NCBI GenBank assembly: GCA_035462845.1
Contig: DATHTV010000195.1
Coordinates: 1 to 25,110 of the forward strand
Direction: 5' to 3'
Origin: DASTQL01 sp035462845
Lineage (GTDB): Bacteria; Actinomycetota; Actinomycetes; Jiangellales; Jiangellaceae
Length of the DNA stretch: 25,110 bases
Within the stretch, counting starts at the first letter, position 1. Each line of letters begins with the position of its first letter. Positions 5,772 through 14,469 of this stretch are shown in pieces. The position numbers and the translations under genes are program-made. The notes under the pieces were generated by a model. The model had not been told where the DNA came from. It ran no database searches and saw only the letters and a program-made list of their open reading frames with translations.

Positions 5772-8336
5772 ATGCGTCGCTTCGCGGACCCCGAGCGCTG
5801 TCCCGACTGCGGCGCGGGCATCACCGGCTCGATGAGCCGGTGCGGAACCTGCCGGCTCCCCCTGCGCACAGCCGAGGGGGAGCGGCTCTGGCAGCTGCTG
5901 CTGGCGGCGGACGCCTCACTGGGACGGCTACGGGCCGAGCAGGACCGTGAGCTGGCCGCCACCCCCGGCGGCTCGGGGCCGGCGCGCGGTCCGGCGGCCC
6001 CGCCCCGGATGCCGTACGCACATCCTCCCGCGCCGCCGCAGACACCTCCCGAGGCCCGGTGGGCGCCCGTCCGGACTGCGCCCACCTCGCCCGCCCGCCG
6101 GCCGCTGTCTGTCCCCGTCATCCTGCTGGGGCTGGGCGGGCTCTGCCTCGTCGTGGCGGCCGTCGTGTTCGTCGCCGTCACCTGGGGCCGGCTGTCCCTC
6201 GGCGTCCGGACGTCCTTGCTGATCCTGGCCACCCTCGCGATCGCGGCGGCCGCCACGCTGGCCGTACGGCGGCGGCTGCGCGTGACGGCCGAGGTGCTAG
6301 CCCTGGTCACTGCCGGCTTCGTCGTCATCGACCTCGCCGCGGCCCGGGTGGCCGACTTGCTGGGCCTCGGCGGCGTGACCGCCTGGGCCTACCAGGCAAC
6401 CTGCGGCGTCCTCGTGGCGGTCCTCGCGGCGACCGGCGCCCGGGCCGCCCGTGGGCACCTGCCGCGGCTGGTGGGAGCCGAGGTGGTCACGGTGGCGGCG
6501 ACGTCCGTCGCTGTAGCGGCTGTGGCGCAGGGCTGGACCGGGCCGGGGAGCACGTACGCCGCCCTCACGGCGCTGGTCGTGGCGCTCCTGGCGACGGTCC
6601 TCGCCCTGGCCGGACTCCGGGTGGCTGCCGCCGGGACCGCCGCCCTCGCGCTCGTCCTCTGGCTGGTCCTGGTGACGCTCACGCTCGTCGAGGTCTACTC
6701 GGCACCGACGATCGAGTCGGCGTGGCTGAGCGCCGAGGGCGCGGGGCTGCTCGCGGCCGCGGGCATGGCTGCGGTCGTCGCGCGAGTGCCCTGGCCGGCC
6801 CGCCGGCGGGCCCTCGCCGTCGCGGGGGCTGTGGCGGCCACCGTGCTCGCCGCCCTGTGGCTGTGGGCGCCGGCCGCCGACGAGAGGGCATCGCTGTCGG
6901 TGCTCTCCGCCGCCGCGCTCGCGCTGGCCGCGGCTGTCGGCACGCGGGGCGCGCCCGAGCCCTGGGCCGCAGGTCTGCGGGGCGCGGCGGGGGTCGGAGT
7001 CGTCGCGGTCGGCGCCGCCGTCCTGGCCGTCCTGGGCCCGAGTGTCGACGCGGTCATGGCCGTCGCCGAGACGCCGTGGTCGATGAGCCCGGGCAGCCCG
7101 GTCGATCGGCCGCCCGGGCCCACCGAGGGCTCGCCATGGTGGGCCGCCGTGGCAGCGGTGGTGGTCGCGTCCGCCGTCCTGGCTGCTCTCCCGCCGGCCC
7201 GGCGGCTCGAGCGCCGCGCGGCGGCGGAACTCGCCGGGGCGGTCGCCGCCCTGGCGGTCGGCGCCACCGTCATCACTGCCGAGGCCCCGCTGGCGGTGGC
7301 CGCCGCGGTCGCAGTCATCCTCGGTTCGGCGTGCCTGCTGGCGGGGATGCGGCGCTCGCCGGTGTCCCGCGACGGCATCGTCGCCGCCCTCGCACTTGCC
7401 CTCGCCGGGGGAGTCCTCCTCGTGGCCGGGACCGTCCTGGCCGTGGGGTCCCGCCCGGTGGCAGGCGCCGCCTGGCCCGCGGTCGCTGCAGTCGCCGCGC
7501 TGGCGAGCATCTGGGCGCGCGGTCCCGTACGGACCGCGGCGGCGGCGGTCGCGGTGCCGCTCGCCGCTCTCGCCACCGTGCCGTGGACAGCGGCGGCGGG
7601 CGCGTCGACCCCGGTCCGGGCCTTCGCCGCGGCCGGCGTGGCGGCAGCGGCCCTTGTCGCCGCCCAGGTGCAGCCGGTGCGGCGGGACCGCGACCTGCGG
7701 CCTGGCCTCGAGATCGGGGGCGCCGTCGCAGCCGTGGTCGCGCTGGCCTGGAGCACCGGGGCCCCCTGGTGGCTGGCTGCCACCCTCACCCTGGTCGGTG
7801 CCGCGCTCGTCGTGGCGGCCCTGGTCGCCGACGACCGCCGATGGGCCGGGTGGCCGGGCGGGTTGCTCCTTGCCGCTGCCTCGTGGGTGCGGCTGAGCGA
7901 CGCCGGGGTGGACGACGTGGAGGCGTACACGCTGCCGTCGGCCCTCGCCCTGCTCGTCGTCGGCGTCCTGGCGATGCGACGCGACCCCGCCCGGGCGTCG
8001 CTGCCCACGCTGGGCCCCGGGCTGCTCCTCGCCCTGGGCCCCAGCCTCGTGCTGTCCGTCCAGGACCCCGTGTCCGTCCGTGGCCTGCTGACCGGGCTCG
8101 CCGGCCTCGCCCTGGTCGCCGCAGGGGTCGCCCTGCGCTGGGGCGCGGTCCTGGTGGCCGGCGGCGTCGTGACCGCCGTCCTCGCAGTCCGGCACCTCAC
8201 GCCGGTCGCAGCCGGCCTGCCCCGGTGGGTCCTGCTCGGTGTCGCGGGGGCGGCGCTGCTGGCCGTCGGCGCCACGTGGGAGCAGCGGCGGCGGGACGTG
8301 GGTGCCGCCGCCCGATACGTCGCCGCGCTGCGCTGA
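5772..8336 (+). CDS. Large zinc-ribbon polytopic membrane protein (SCO7613-like)
   Basis: About 854 residues. The N-terminus carries a small zinc-ribbon, CPDC at residues 10-13 and CGTC at 24-27, followed by a helical segment and a Pro/Ala-rich linker to about residue 110. The rest is an almost unbroken series of hydrophobic helices, likely more than twenty, very rich in Ala, Val and Leu, with short Arg/Asp-containing loops. This layout matches actinobacterial proteins named after the SCO7613 C-terminal domain; their function is not established. The inner membrane is the clear location, with the zinc-ribbon probably cytoplasmic. The ATG at 5772 is chosen because it begins directly before the ribbon; a GTG at 5766 is also in frame and neither has a good Shine-Dalgarno. 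It is divergent from the carboxylesterase (109 bp apart). Confidence 0.82.
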   Translation: MRRFADPERCPDCGAGITGSMSRCGTCRLPLRTAEGERLWQLLLAADASLGRLRAEQDRELAATPGGSGPARGPAAPPRMPYAHPPAPPQTPPEARWAPVRTAPTSPARRPLSVPVILLGLGGLCLVVAAVVFVAVTWGRLSLGVRTSLLILATLAIAAAATLAVRRRLRVTAEVLALVTAGFVVIDLAAARVADLLGLGGVTAWAYQATCGVLVAVLAATGARAARGHLPRLVGAEVVTVAATSVAVAAVAQGWTGPGSTYAALTALVVALLATVLALAGLRVAAAGTAALALVLWLVLVTLTLVEVYSAPTIESAWLSAEGAGLLAAAGMAAVVARVPWPARRRALAVAGAVAATVLAALWLWAPAADERASLSVLSAAALALAAAVGTRGAPEPWAAGLRGAAGVGVVAVGAAVLAVLGPSVDAVMAVAETPWSMSPGSPVDRPPGPTEGSPWWAAVAAVVVASAVLAALPPARRLERRAAAELAGAVAALAVGATVITAEAPLAVAAAVAVILGSACLLAGMRRSPVSRDGIVAALALALAGGVLLVAGTVLAVGSRPVAGAAWPAVAAVAALASIWARGPVRTAAAAVAVPLAALATVPWTAAAGASTPVRAFAAAGVAAAALVAAQVQPVRRDRDLRPGLEIGGAVAAVVALAWSTGAPWWLAATLTLVGAALVVAALVADDRRWAGWPGGLLLAAASWVRLSDAGVDDVEAYTLPSALALLVVGVLAMRRDPARASLPTLGPGLLLALGPSLVLSVQDPVSVRGLLTGLAGLALVAAGVALRWGAVLVAGGVVTAVLAVRHLTPVAAGLPRWVLLGVAGAALLAVGATWEQRRRDVGAAARYVAALR

Positions 8337-8348
8337 GCGCTGCGCAGC
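8327..8348. terminator. Hairpin across the stop codon of the large membrane protein
   Basis: GCTGCGC (8327-8333) pairs with GCGCAGC (8342-8348) around an 8-nt loop containing the TGA stop (8334-8336). It lacks a T-tract, so termination ahead of the hemL operon is only possible, not shown. Confidence 0.3.
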
Positions 8349-8449
8349 CTGGACGGATCAGCCATGACGGGCTGGGCGAGCCGTCGTACGCCGGCACGGT
8401 CACGCCGGGTGGGTCAGGTCACAAGCCGGTTCACTGGCGTCCGGTCTGC

Positions 8450-8454
8450 GAGGG
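8450..8454 (+). promoter_or_regulatory. Shine-Dalgarno that decides the hemL start
   Basis: GAGGG lies 7 nt before the GTG at 8462. The two other in-frame GTG codons (8477, 8483) have no comparable site, although 8483 fits the usual family N-terminus (MTxPYEAP) better. Confidence 0.45.
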
Positions 8455-8461
8455 TGGCCGG

Positions 8462-9823
8462 GTGGCTGGGACACTGGTGCCCGTGACCCACCCGTACGAG
8501 GCTCCCGCGAGCCAGGCCCTGTTCGAGCGCGCGCTCGCGGTGACGCCGGGTGGGGTCAACTCGCCGGTCCGTGCCTACCGCGCGGTCGGTGGCACGCCGC
8601 GCTTCATGGTGTCCGGCCACGGCCCGTACGTGGTCGACGCCGACGGCCGCGAGTACGTCGACCTGGTCAGCTCCTGGGGGCCGCTCATCCTCGGTCACGC
8701 CCACCCCGAGGTGGTGGCGGCGGTGAAGGAGCAGGTCGCACGCGGCACGTCCTTCGGCGCACCGACCCGGCCCGAGGTCGAGCTCGCCGAGGAGATCGTG
8801 CGCCGGGTCGACCACGTGGAGCAGGTCCGGTTCGTCTCCAGCGGGACCGAGGCCACGATGAGCGCGATCCGGCTGGCCCGGGCCGCCACCGGTCGGAGCA
8901 CGGTGGTCAAGTTCGCCGGGCACTACCACGGCCACGTCGACGCGCTGCTGGCCCACGCCGGCAGCGGTGTTGCCACGTTCGCCCTGCCCGACACCCCCGG
9001 TGTCACCGGTGCGAGCGCCGCGGACACGGTCGTCATCCCGTACAACGACCGAGCCGCCGTCGAGGCCGTGTTCGCCGAGCACGGTGAGGGCATCGCCTGC
9101 GTGATCGCCGAGGCGGCCGCCGGCAACATGGGTGCCGTCCCGCCGGAGCCGGGGTTCAACGCCTTCCTGCGCGACACCGCGCACGCCCACGGAGCGCTGC
9201 TGGTGCTCGACGAGGTGATGACCGGCTTCCGCGTCTCTCCCGCCGGTTGGTACGGCCTGGAGGACGTCGCCCCGGACCTCGTCACCTTCGGCAAGGTGAT
9301 GGGCGGCGGCTTCCCCGCGGCGGCGTTCGGCGGCCGCGCCGACCTGATGGCCCTGCTCGCCCCGTCCGGTCCGGTGTACCAGGCCGGCACCCTGTCCGGG
9401 AACCCCGTCGCCACCACCGCGGGGCTGACCACGCTCCGCCTCGCCGGCACCGAGGTCTACGCGGCGCTGGACCGGGCGGCCGGCGAGGTCGGTGCCCTCG
9501 CCGGCAAGGCCCTGGCGGCCGAGGGTGTGCCGCACCTCGTCCAGCACGCCGGGAACATGCTCAGCGTCTTCTTCGTCGACCCTGACGAGACCCCGCGGGT
9601 CACCGACTTCGCGACGGCGAAGCGGTCCGACGCAGCCCGCTTCGCGGCCTTCTTCCACGCGATGCTGGCGCACGGGGTCTCGCTGCCGCCCTCGGCGTAC
9701 GAGGCGTGGTTCGTCTCGGCCGTGCACGACGACTCGGCGCTGGGGCGGGTGGCAGAGGCCCTGCCGCACGCGGCCCGGGCGGCAGCCGCCGCGGGCACCG
9801 ACGACCAGGAGGGATCGGCGTGA
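8462..9823 (+). CDS. hemL: Glutamate-1-semialdehyde 2,1-aminomutase
   Basis: Converts glutamate-1-semialdehyde to 5-aminolevulinate, the last step of the C5 route to heme, siroheme and corrins, in the cytoplasm. It is a PLP class-III aminotransferase of about 453 residues. Diagnostic blocks are VTPGGVNSPVRAYR near the start, VSSGTEATMSAIRLAR, KFAGHYHGHVD, LVLDEVMTGFRVS, the PLP-lysine motif FGKVMGGGFPAAAFGG and the substrate-gate region YQAGTLSGNPVA. Length and motifs are normal and complete. The start could be GTG 8462 (best ribosome site) or GTG 8483 (best family fit), a difference of seven residues. It heads a coupled gene series: its TGA overlaps the next gene's GTG by 4 nt. The position next to cytochrome c maturation genes is shared with mycobacteria and connects heme supply with heme attachment. 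Confidence 0.97.
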   Translation: MAGTLVPVTHPYEAPASQALFERALAVTPGGVNSPVRAYRAVGGTPRFMVSGHGPYVVDADGREYVDLVSSWGPLILGHAHPEVVAAVKEQVARGTSFGAPTRPEVELAEEIVRRVDHVEQVRFVSSGTEATMSAIRLARAATGRSTVVKFAGHYHGHVDALLAHAGSGVATFALPDTPGVTGASAADTVVIPYNDRAAVEAVFAEHGEGIACVIAEAAAGNMGAVPPEPGFNAFLRDTAHAHGALLVLDEVMTGFRVSPAGWYGLEDVAPDLVTFGKVMGGGFPAAAFGGRADLMALLAPSGPVYQAGTLSGNPVATTAGLTTLRLAGTEVYAALDRAAGEVGALAGKALAAEGVPHLVQHAGNMLSVFFVDPDETPRVTDFATAKRSDAARFAAFFHAMLAHGVSLPPSAYEAWFVSAVHDDSALGRVAEALPHAARAAAAAGTDDQEGSA

Positions 9824-10470
9824 GCCGCACGACCCGGCTGCACCTGCTGCGCCACGGCGAGGTCTACAACCCGACGGGTGTCCTCTACGGGCGGCTGCCC
9901 GGCTTCCACCTGTCCGACCGCGGCCGGGCGATGGCCGAGCGGATCGCCGAGACGGTGGGCGGCCGCGACATCGTCCACGTGGTGTCCTCGCCGCTGGAGC
10001 GGGCACGCGAGACGGCGGCGCCCAGCGCCGAGGCGCTGGGGCACGAGATCTCCGTCGACGAGCGACTCATCGAGGCGGGCAACGTCTTCGAGGGCCTCAC
10101 CTTCGGCGTGGGTGACGGCGCCCTGCGCAGGCCCCGCCACTGGAAGCACCTGCGCAACCCCTTCCGTCCCTCGTGGGGCGAGGCCTACACCGCCATCGCG
10201 GCCCGCATGCTCGGGGCGATGGCGTCGGCACGCGACACCGCCCGCGGGCACGAGGCCCTGCTGGTCTCCCACCAGCTGCCGATCTGGACGGTCCGGTCGT
10301 CGGTCGAGGGGCGGCGGCTCTGGCACGACCCGCGCAAGCGGCAGTGCTCGGTGGCCAGCCTCACCACCATCACGTACGACGGCGACGAGATCGTCTCGGT
10401 CGCCTACAGCGAGCCCGCGGCGGACCTGCTGCCCGCCGACTCCGGCGCGACCTTCTCGGCCGGAGCCTGA
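9820..10470 (+). CDS. Histidine phosphatase family protein (phosphoglycerate-mutase-like)
   Basis: A 216-residue member of the histidine phosphatase superfamily. The phosphohistidine motif is LLRHGE with His12, the conserved Arg region is SSPLERARETA, and the second catalytic His lies in LLVSHQLPIW. The length fits phosphatases rather than the larger glycolytic dPGM, and the conserved place between hemL and the TlpA gene (as in Rv0525) favours a phosphatase of unknown substrate over a glycolytic mutase. The GTG start overlaps the hemL stop (GTGA) and has AGGAGGG 6 nt upstream, so it is well placed. Its stop shares one base with the ATG of the next gene, indicating translational coupling. Confidence 0.92.
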   Translation: MSRTTRLHLLRHGEVYNPTGVLYGRLPGFHLSDRGRAMAERIAETVGGRDIVHVVSSPLERARETAAPSAEALGHEISVDERLIEAGNVFEGLTFGVGDGALRRPRHWKHLRNPFRPSWGEAYTAIAARMLGAMASARDTARGHEALLVSHQLPIWTVRSSVEGRRLWHDPRKRQCSVASLTTITYDGDEIVSVAYSEPAADLLPADSGATFSAGA

Positions 10471-11075
10471 TGCGCCGAGGCTCGTCCCGTCTGGCCGGGG
10501 CCGCGCTCGCGCTCGCGGCCGCGGTCGCCCTCGGCGGGTGCTCCGACGGACAGGTGCAGCGGAGCGACACCTCCGGAGACGACACGGGTTTCGTCGCCGG
10601 CACCGGGGTCGTGACCACCGTCGCGGTGGCCGACCGCGACCCGGCCGTCGACTTCGGTGGCCCGCTGCTGGGCGGCGGCTCCTACGACCTCGCCGAGCAG
10701 CGAGGCGACGTCGTCGTGCTCAACGTGTGGGGGTCCTGGTGCGCACCGTGCCGCAAGGAGGCACCGGCCCTGCAGAGCGTCTACGAGGAGACCCGCGACC
10801 GGGGCGTGCAGTTCCTCGGGGTCAACACCCGCGACACGGAGAGCGGGGCGCAGGCCTTCGTCGAGCAGTTCGGGATCACCTTCCCGAGCGTCGTCGACAC
10901 GTCCGGCAGCAGGCTGCTGGCCTTCCGCGAGACGCTGCCCCCCGCCGCGATCCCCAGCACCCTCGTCATCGACCGCGACGGCCGGGTGGCCGCGCGGGTG
11001 CTCGGTGAGATCTCCGAGACCTCGCTGCGCGACCTCGTCACGCAGGTCGTGGACGAGCCGGCCGGCGGCGGATGA
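10470..11075 (+). CDS. TlpA/ResA-like thioredoxin-fold lipoprotein
   Basis: A 201-residue extracytoplasmic thiol-disulfide oxidoreductase. Residues 1-24 form a lipoprotein signal with LGGC lipobox (Cys24), so it should be anchored to the outer face of the membrane. The redox site is WCAPC with Cys91 and Cys94 in VLNVWGSWCAPC, and the cis-proline region is PAAIPSTLVID; both are typical of TlpA/ResA proteins. In System II cytochrome c maturation this protein reduces the CXXCH cysteines of apocytochrome c so heme can be attached, receiving electrons from CcdA, which is encoded directly downstream with a 4-nt ATGA overlap. The TGATG junction with the preceding gene fixes the start. Confidence 0.94.
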   Translation: MRRGSSRLAGAALALAAAVALGGCSDGQVQRSDTSGDDTGFVAGTGVVTTVAVADRDPAVDFGGPLLGGGSYDLAEQRGDVVVLNVWGSWCAPCRKEAPALQSVYEETRDRGVQFLGVNTRDTESGAQAFVEQFGITFPSVVDTSGSRLLAFRETLPPAAIPSTLVIDRDGRVAARVLGEISETSLRDLVTQVVDEPAGGG

Positions 11076-11833
11076 CCGCGGGCTCGGTGGGCGAGGCTTT
11101 CGGCGAGGCGGTGCTCACCGGCTCGCTGCTCGTCGCGCTGCCGGTCGCCCTCGTCGCCGGGCTCGTGTCCTTCCTCTCGCCGTGCGTGCTGCCGCTGGTC
11201 CCCGGCTACCTCTCGTACGTCACGGGCCTGTCCGGCACCGAGATCGCGGGCGGCCGCCGCGGCCGCGTGCTCACCGGGACGCTGCTCTTCGTCGCCGGCT
11301 TCACCCTCGTCTTCGTCTCGTACGGGGCGCTGTTCGGCGGCCTGGGGGCGGCCCTGCTCGAGCGGGCCGACGTCATCACCCGCGTGCTCGGCGTGGTGAC
11401 CATCGGGCTGGGCCTGCTGTTCGGGGGCTGGCTGCCGGGGCTGTCGACGGAGTGGCGGCTGCACGCCTCGCCGCGGGTCGGCCTGGTCGGGGCGCCGCTG
11501 CTGGGGGCGCTGTTCGGCATCGGGTGGACGCCGTGCATCGGCCCCACCCTCGCCGCCGTCCAGGTGCTGGCCCTCAACGAGGCCAGCGCGGCCCGAGGCG
11601 CCCTGCTGTCCGTGGCCTACTGCATCGGCCTGGGCCTGCCGTTCGTGGCCGCGGCGCTGGCCTACCGCCGGGCGCTCGGCACCTTCGGCTGGGTCCGGCG
11701 GCACCAGGTCTGGGTGATGCGGGCCGGGGGTGCGATGCTCGTCGTCCTGGGGCTGCTGCTGGTGACCGGGGCCTGGTCCCAGATCGTCGCCTCGATGCAG
11801 GGATGGATCGGCAGCTTCGAGGTGGTCGTGTGA
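11072..11833 (+). CDS. ccdA: CcdA-type thiol-disulfide transporter
   Basis: A 253-residue inner-membrane protein of the DsbD transmembrane-domain/CcdA family, which passes electrons from cytoplasmic thioredoxin to extracytoplasmic thioredoxin-fold partners. Both reactive cysteines are present in their normal surroundings: Cys38 in VSFLSPCVLPLVPGY and Cys155 in FGIGWTPCIGPTL. About six hydrophobic helices can be traced. It has no fused thioredoxin domains, as expected for CcdA. It overlaps the TlpA gene upstream and the resB gene downstream by 4 nt each, so all three are likely made together. Confidence 0.95.
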   Translation: MTAGSVGEAFGEAVLTGSLLVALPVALVAGLVSFLSPCVLPLVPGYLSYVTGLSGTEIAGGRRGRVLTGTLLFVAGFTLVFVSYGALFGGLGAALLERADVITRVLGVVTIGLGLLFGGWLPGLSTEWRLHASPRVGLVGAPLLGALFGIGWTPCIGPTLAAVQVLALNEASAARGALLSVAYCIGLGLPFVAAALAYRRALGTFGWVRRHQVWVMRAGGAMLVVLGLLLVTGAWSQIVASMQGWIGSFEVVV

Positions 11834-13455
11834 GCTCGGTGCGCACGGAGCGGGAGGCCGCGCCGCCGCCCGCCCCGCCCTCCCTCTCCCCGCGCGAGCT
11901 GGCCCGCTGGGCCTGGCGGCAGCTCACGTCCATGCGGGTCGCGCTCCTCCTGCTCTTCCTGCTCGCCCTGGCGTCGGTGCCCGGGTCGGTCGTGCCGCAG
12001 CGCACGGTCAACCCGCTGGCGGTCACGGAGTTCCGGGAGGCCAACCCGCTGCTGGCCGAGTGGTACGACCGGCTGGGGCTCTTCGACGTCTACTCGGCGC
12101 CCTGGTTCGCCGCCATCTACCTGGCCCTGCTCGTCTCGCTGGTCGGGTGCATCCTGCCCCGCTCCCGCCAGCACTGGCGGGCCGTGCGAGCCCGGCCCCC
12201 GGCGGCGCCGCGCCACCTGTCGCGGTTGCCCGAGCACCGCTCGTACGAGGTGGCCGCGACCGCCGACGAGGTGCTCGCCGCGGCGCGGGCGACGCTGCGG
12301 ACGCGCCGCTACCGGGTGGCGGACGACGGGTCCTCGCTGGCGGCCGAGCGCGGCCACCTGCGGGAGACCGGCAACCTCGTCTTCCACCTGGCCGTGGTGG
12401 TGGTGCTGCTGGCGGTCGCGCTGGGCAGCCTGTTCGGCTACCGCGCGACCGTGCTCGTCCCGGAGGGCGGCGGCTTCGCCAACTCGGTCATCCAGTTCGA
12501 CGGCCTGGAGGCGGGATCGCTGTTCGACCCCGCGGACCTGCCGCCCTTCGCCCTGGACCTCGACGAGTTCGTCATGGACTTCGTCGACGAGGGGCCGTCG
12601 GCCGGCTCGGCCGAGGAGTTCGCCGCCACCGTGACGCTGGTCCGGGAGCCGGGGGCCGAGCCGGAGACGCGGACCATCCGGGTCAACGAGCCGCTCACCG
12701 TCTCGGGCACGTCGGTGCACGTGCTCAACCCTGGCTACGCCCCGGTGGTCACGGTCCGCGACGCCGGCGGTGAGGTCCTCTTCACGGGCCCGGCGCCGTT
12801 CCTGCCGCAGGACGACTCGTTCACGTCGACCGGGGTGGTCAAGGTTCCCGTCCCACCAGGGCGGGGGCTCGGCGAGGACCTGGGCATCGAGGGCATCTTC
12901 CTGCCCACCGCCGTGCTGGACGAGCAGGGACCCCGATCGGTCTTCCCGGAGCCGCGCAACCCCGCGCTGTTCCTCACTGCGTACCACGGGGACCTCGGGC
13001 TCGACGACGGCGTGCCGCAGTCGGTCTACCGGCTGGACACCGAGGCCATGGAGCAGCTCACCGGGGCGGACGGCTCGCCCTTCCGGGCCGGGCTCTCGGT
13101 CGGAGAGAGCGTCGACCTCCCCGATGGCTTCGGCAGCGTGACGTTCGACGGCTACGTCACCTGGGTGAACTTCCAGGTGGGCCGCAACGCCGGCAAGGAG
13201 CTGGCGTTGCTCGGCTCCCTGCTGGCGCTCGCGGGGATGATGGCGTCGATGTTCGTCCGCCGCCGCAGGGCCTGGGTTCGGGTGTCCGCCGCGGGCCCCG
13301 GGCGTACGGTGGTGCAGGTGGCCGGTCTCGACCGGTCACAGACCGATGACCAGGGCGGCGACCTCGCGGGCGAGGTCGACGCCCTCGTCGACGACATGAG
13401 GCAGCGGCTGGGCGCAGGGGGACGCGCCGGCGGCGACGAGGAGGGCACCGGGTGA
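11830..13455 (+). CDS. resB: Cytochrome c biogenesis protein ResB/Ccs1
   Basis: A 541-residue membrane protein of the ResB (Ccs1) family, which with CcsA/ResC forms the heme export and cytochrome c synthase complex of System II. Visible layout: a cytoplasmic Pro-rich start (1-22), a first helix near 35-52 (VALLLLFLLALASVPGSVVPQ), a second near 92-109, a third near 181-203 (NLVFHLAVVVVLLAVALG), a large extracytoplasmic domain of about 250 residues, and a last helix near 455-475 followed by a basic tail RRRRAW. The GTAG-free GTG start at 11830 overlaps the ccdA stop (GTGA) and fits the family N-terminus. The C-terminal roughly 60 residues are charged and probably cytoplasmic. Gene order and length are normal for actinobacteria. 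Confidence 0.94.
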   Translation: MSSVRTEREAAPPPAPPSLSPRELARWAWRQLTSMRVALLLLFLLALASVPGSVVPQRTVNPLAVTEFREANPLLAEWYDRLGLFDVYSAPWFAAIYLALLVSLVGCILPRSRQHWRAVRARPPAAPRHLSRLPEHRSYEVAATADEVLAAARATLRTRRYRVADDGSSLAAERGHLRETGNLVFHLAVVVVLLAVALGSLFGYRATVLVPEGGGFANSVIQFDGLEAGSLFDPADLPPFALDLDEFVMDFVDEGPSAGSAEEFAATVTLVREPGAEPETRTIRVNEPLTVSGTSVHVLNPGYAPVVTVRDAGGEVLFTGPAPFLPQDDSFTSTGVVKVPVPPGRGLGEDLGIEGIFLPTAVLDEQGPRSVFPEPRNPALFLTAYHGDLGLDDGVPQSVYRLDTEAMEQLTGADGSPFRAGLSVGESVDLPDGFGSVTFDGYVTWVNFQVGRNAGKELALLGSLLALAGMMASMFVRRRRAWVRVSAAGPGRTVVQVAGLDRSQTDDQGGDLAGEVDALVDDMRQRLGAGGRAGGDEEGTG

Positions 13456-14465
13456 GCACCGAGACGCTCGCGCAGCTGAGCGACAACCTCGTCTACGGCG
13501 CGATGGCCGCCCTGGCCGTCGCCATGGTCGCCCTGGCCGCCGAGGCGGCGTCCCGCCGGGTGCCGGCGACGGCCGCACCGGACGCCGAGCCGGCGCTCTT
13601 GGCGGCGACGGGTGCCGTGGCGGGCGCGCCGCCGTCCGCGGGCGAGACAGCCCGGCCGCCGGTGCGGCCGGCCGCGACAGCGGGGCCCGGACCGGGGCCG
13701 GACGGGCAGCCGGGGCGGGCCGACCGCTACGGCCGGGTCGGGACGTCGGTCCTGGTCCTCGCCACCGTCCTGCTCGCGCTCGGCGTGCTCACCCGCGGGC
13801 TGGCCGCCGGCCGGGCCCCGTGGAGCAACATGTACGGCTTCGCGATCAGCGGCACGCTGGTCGCCGCCGTCGCCTACCTCGTCGTCGCCCGCCGGCAGCC
13901 CGACGTCCGGGCGCTGGGCGTGTGGGTCGTCGCCACGCTGCTGCTCACTCTCGGTCTCGCGGTCACCGTCCTCTACGTCCCGGTCGGCCCGCTGGTCCCT
14001 GCCCTCCAGTCGTACTGGCTCGTCATCCACGTCGCGGCGGCGACCATCGCGGCCGCGGTCTTCACGCTGGCCATGGTCGCGAGCGCGCTGCAGATCGTGG
14101 CGGAGCGGGCGGAGCGGCTGGGGCGCCGCCGGGGCTACGTGGCGGCGCTCCCGCCGGCGGGGCGCCTGGACGCGCTCGCCTACCGGGTCACCGCCTTCGG
14201 CTTCCCGCTCTGGACGTTCGCGATCGTCGCCGGGGCGATCTGGGCGGAGGCGTCCTGGGGCCGGTACTGGGGCTGGGACCCCAAGGAGGTCTGGTCTCTC
14301 GTGACCTGGCTGGTCTACGCCGCCTACCTGCACGCGCGGACCACCGCGGGCTGGAAGGGCCGCCGGGCGTCCGTCGTGTCGCTCGTGGCCTACGCCACCT
14401 TGATCTTCAACTTCTTCGGCGTGAACATCCTGTTCGAAGGACTCCACTCGTACGGAGGGCTGTGA
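13452..14465 (+). CDS. ccsB: Cytochrome c biogenesis protein CcsA/ResC-type (ccsB)
   Basis: A 337-residue multi-pass protein of the CcsA/ResC heme-handling family. The tryptophan-rich heme-binding signature WGRYWGWDPKEVWSLVTW lies near residues 270-285, with candidate heme-ligand histidines in LVIHVAAAT (about 193) and near the C-terminus in LHSYGG (about 332). It is the synthase partner of ResB. The first helix (about 13-31) is separated from the second (about 97-115) by a loop of some 60 residues made almost only of Ala, Pro, Gly and Arg, longer than I would expect in the family and probably disordered. GTG 13452 overlaps the resB stop by 4 nt. Often named ccsB in actinobacteria and ccsA or resC elsewhere. 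Confidence 0.94.
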   Translation: MSTETLAQLSDNLVYGAMAALAVAMVALAAEAASRRVPATAAPDAEPALLAATGAVAGAPPSAGETARPPVRPAATAGPGPGPDGQPGRADRYGRVGTSVLVLATVLLALGVLTRGLAAGRAPWSNMYGFAISGTLVAAVAYLVVARRQPDVRALGVWVVATLLLTLGLAVTVLYVPVGPLVPALQSYWLVIHVAAATIAAAVFTLAMVASALQIVAERAERLGRRRGYVAALPPAGRLDALAYRVTAFGFPLWTFAIVAGAIWAEASWGRYWGWDPKEVWSLVTWLVYAAYLHARTTAGWKGRRASVVSLVAYATLIFNFFGVNILFEGLHSYGGL

Positions 14466-14469
14466 GCCG

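Noticed and set aside
6297..8195. Minus-strand open frames of over 500 codons opposite the large membrane protein
   Set aside because: Composition is dominated by Gly, Arg, Asp and Gln with no recognisable motif; the plus-strand product has a zinc-ribbon and clear helices.
6059..8461. Open frame extending hemL upstream by about 800 codons
   Set aside because: The extension is out-of-frame shadow of the large membrane protein; family length and a ribosome site place the hemL start at 8462 (or 8483).
9820..10470. Glycolytic phosphoglycerate mutase (gpmA)
   Set aside because: The protein is short for dPGM and its conserved position beside hemL and TlpA matches a phosphatase-like paralogue; only the superfamily is supported.
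11662..12987. Minus-strand open frame opposite ccdA and resB
   Set aside because: Antisense to well-supported coding sequence; low-complexity Arg/Gln/Gly translation.
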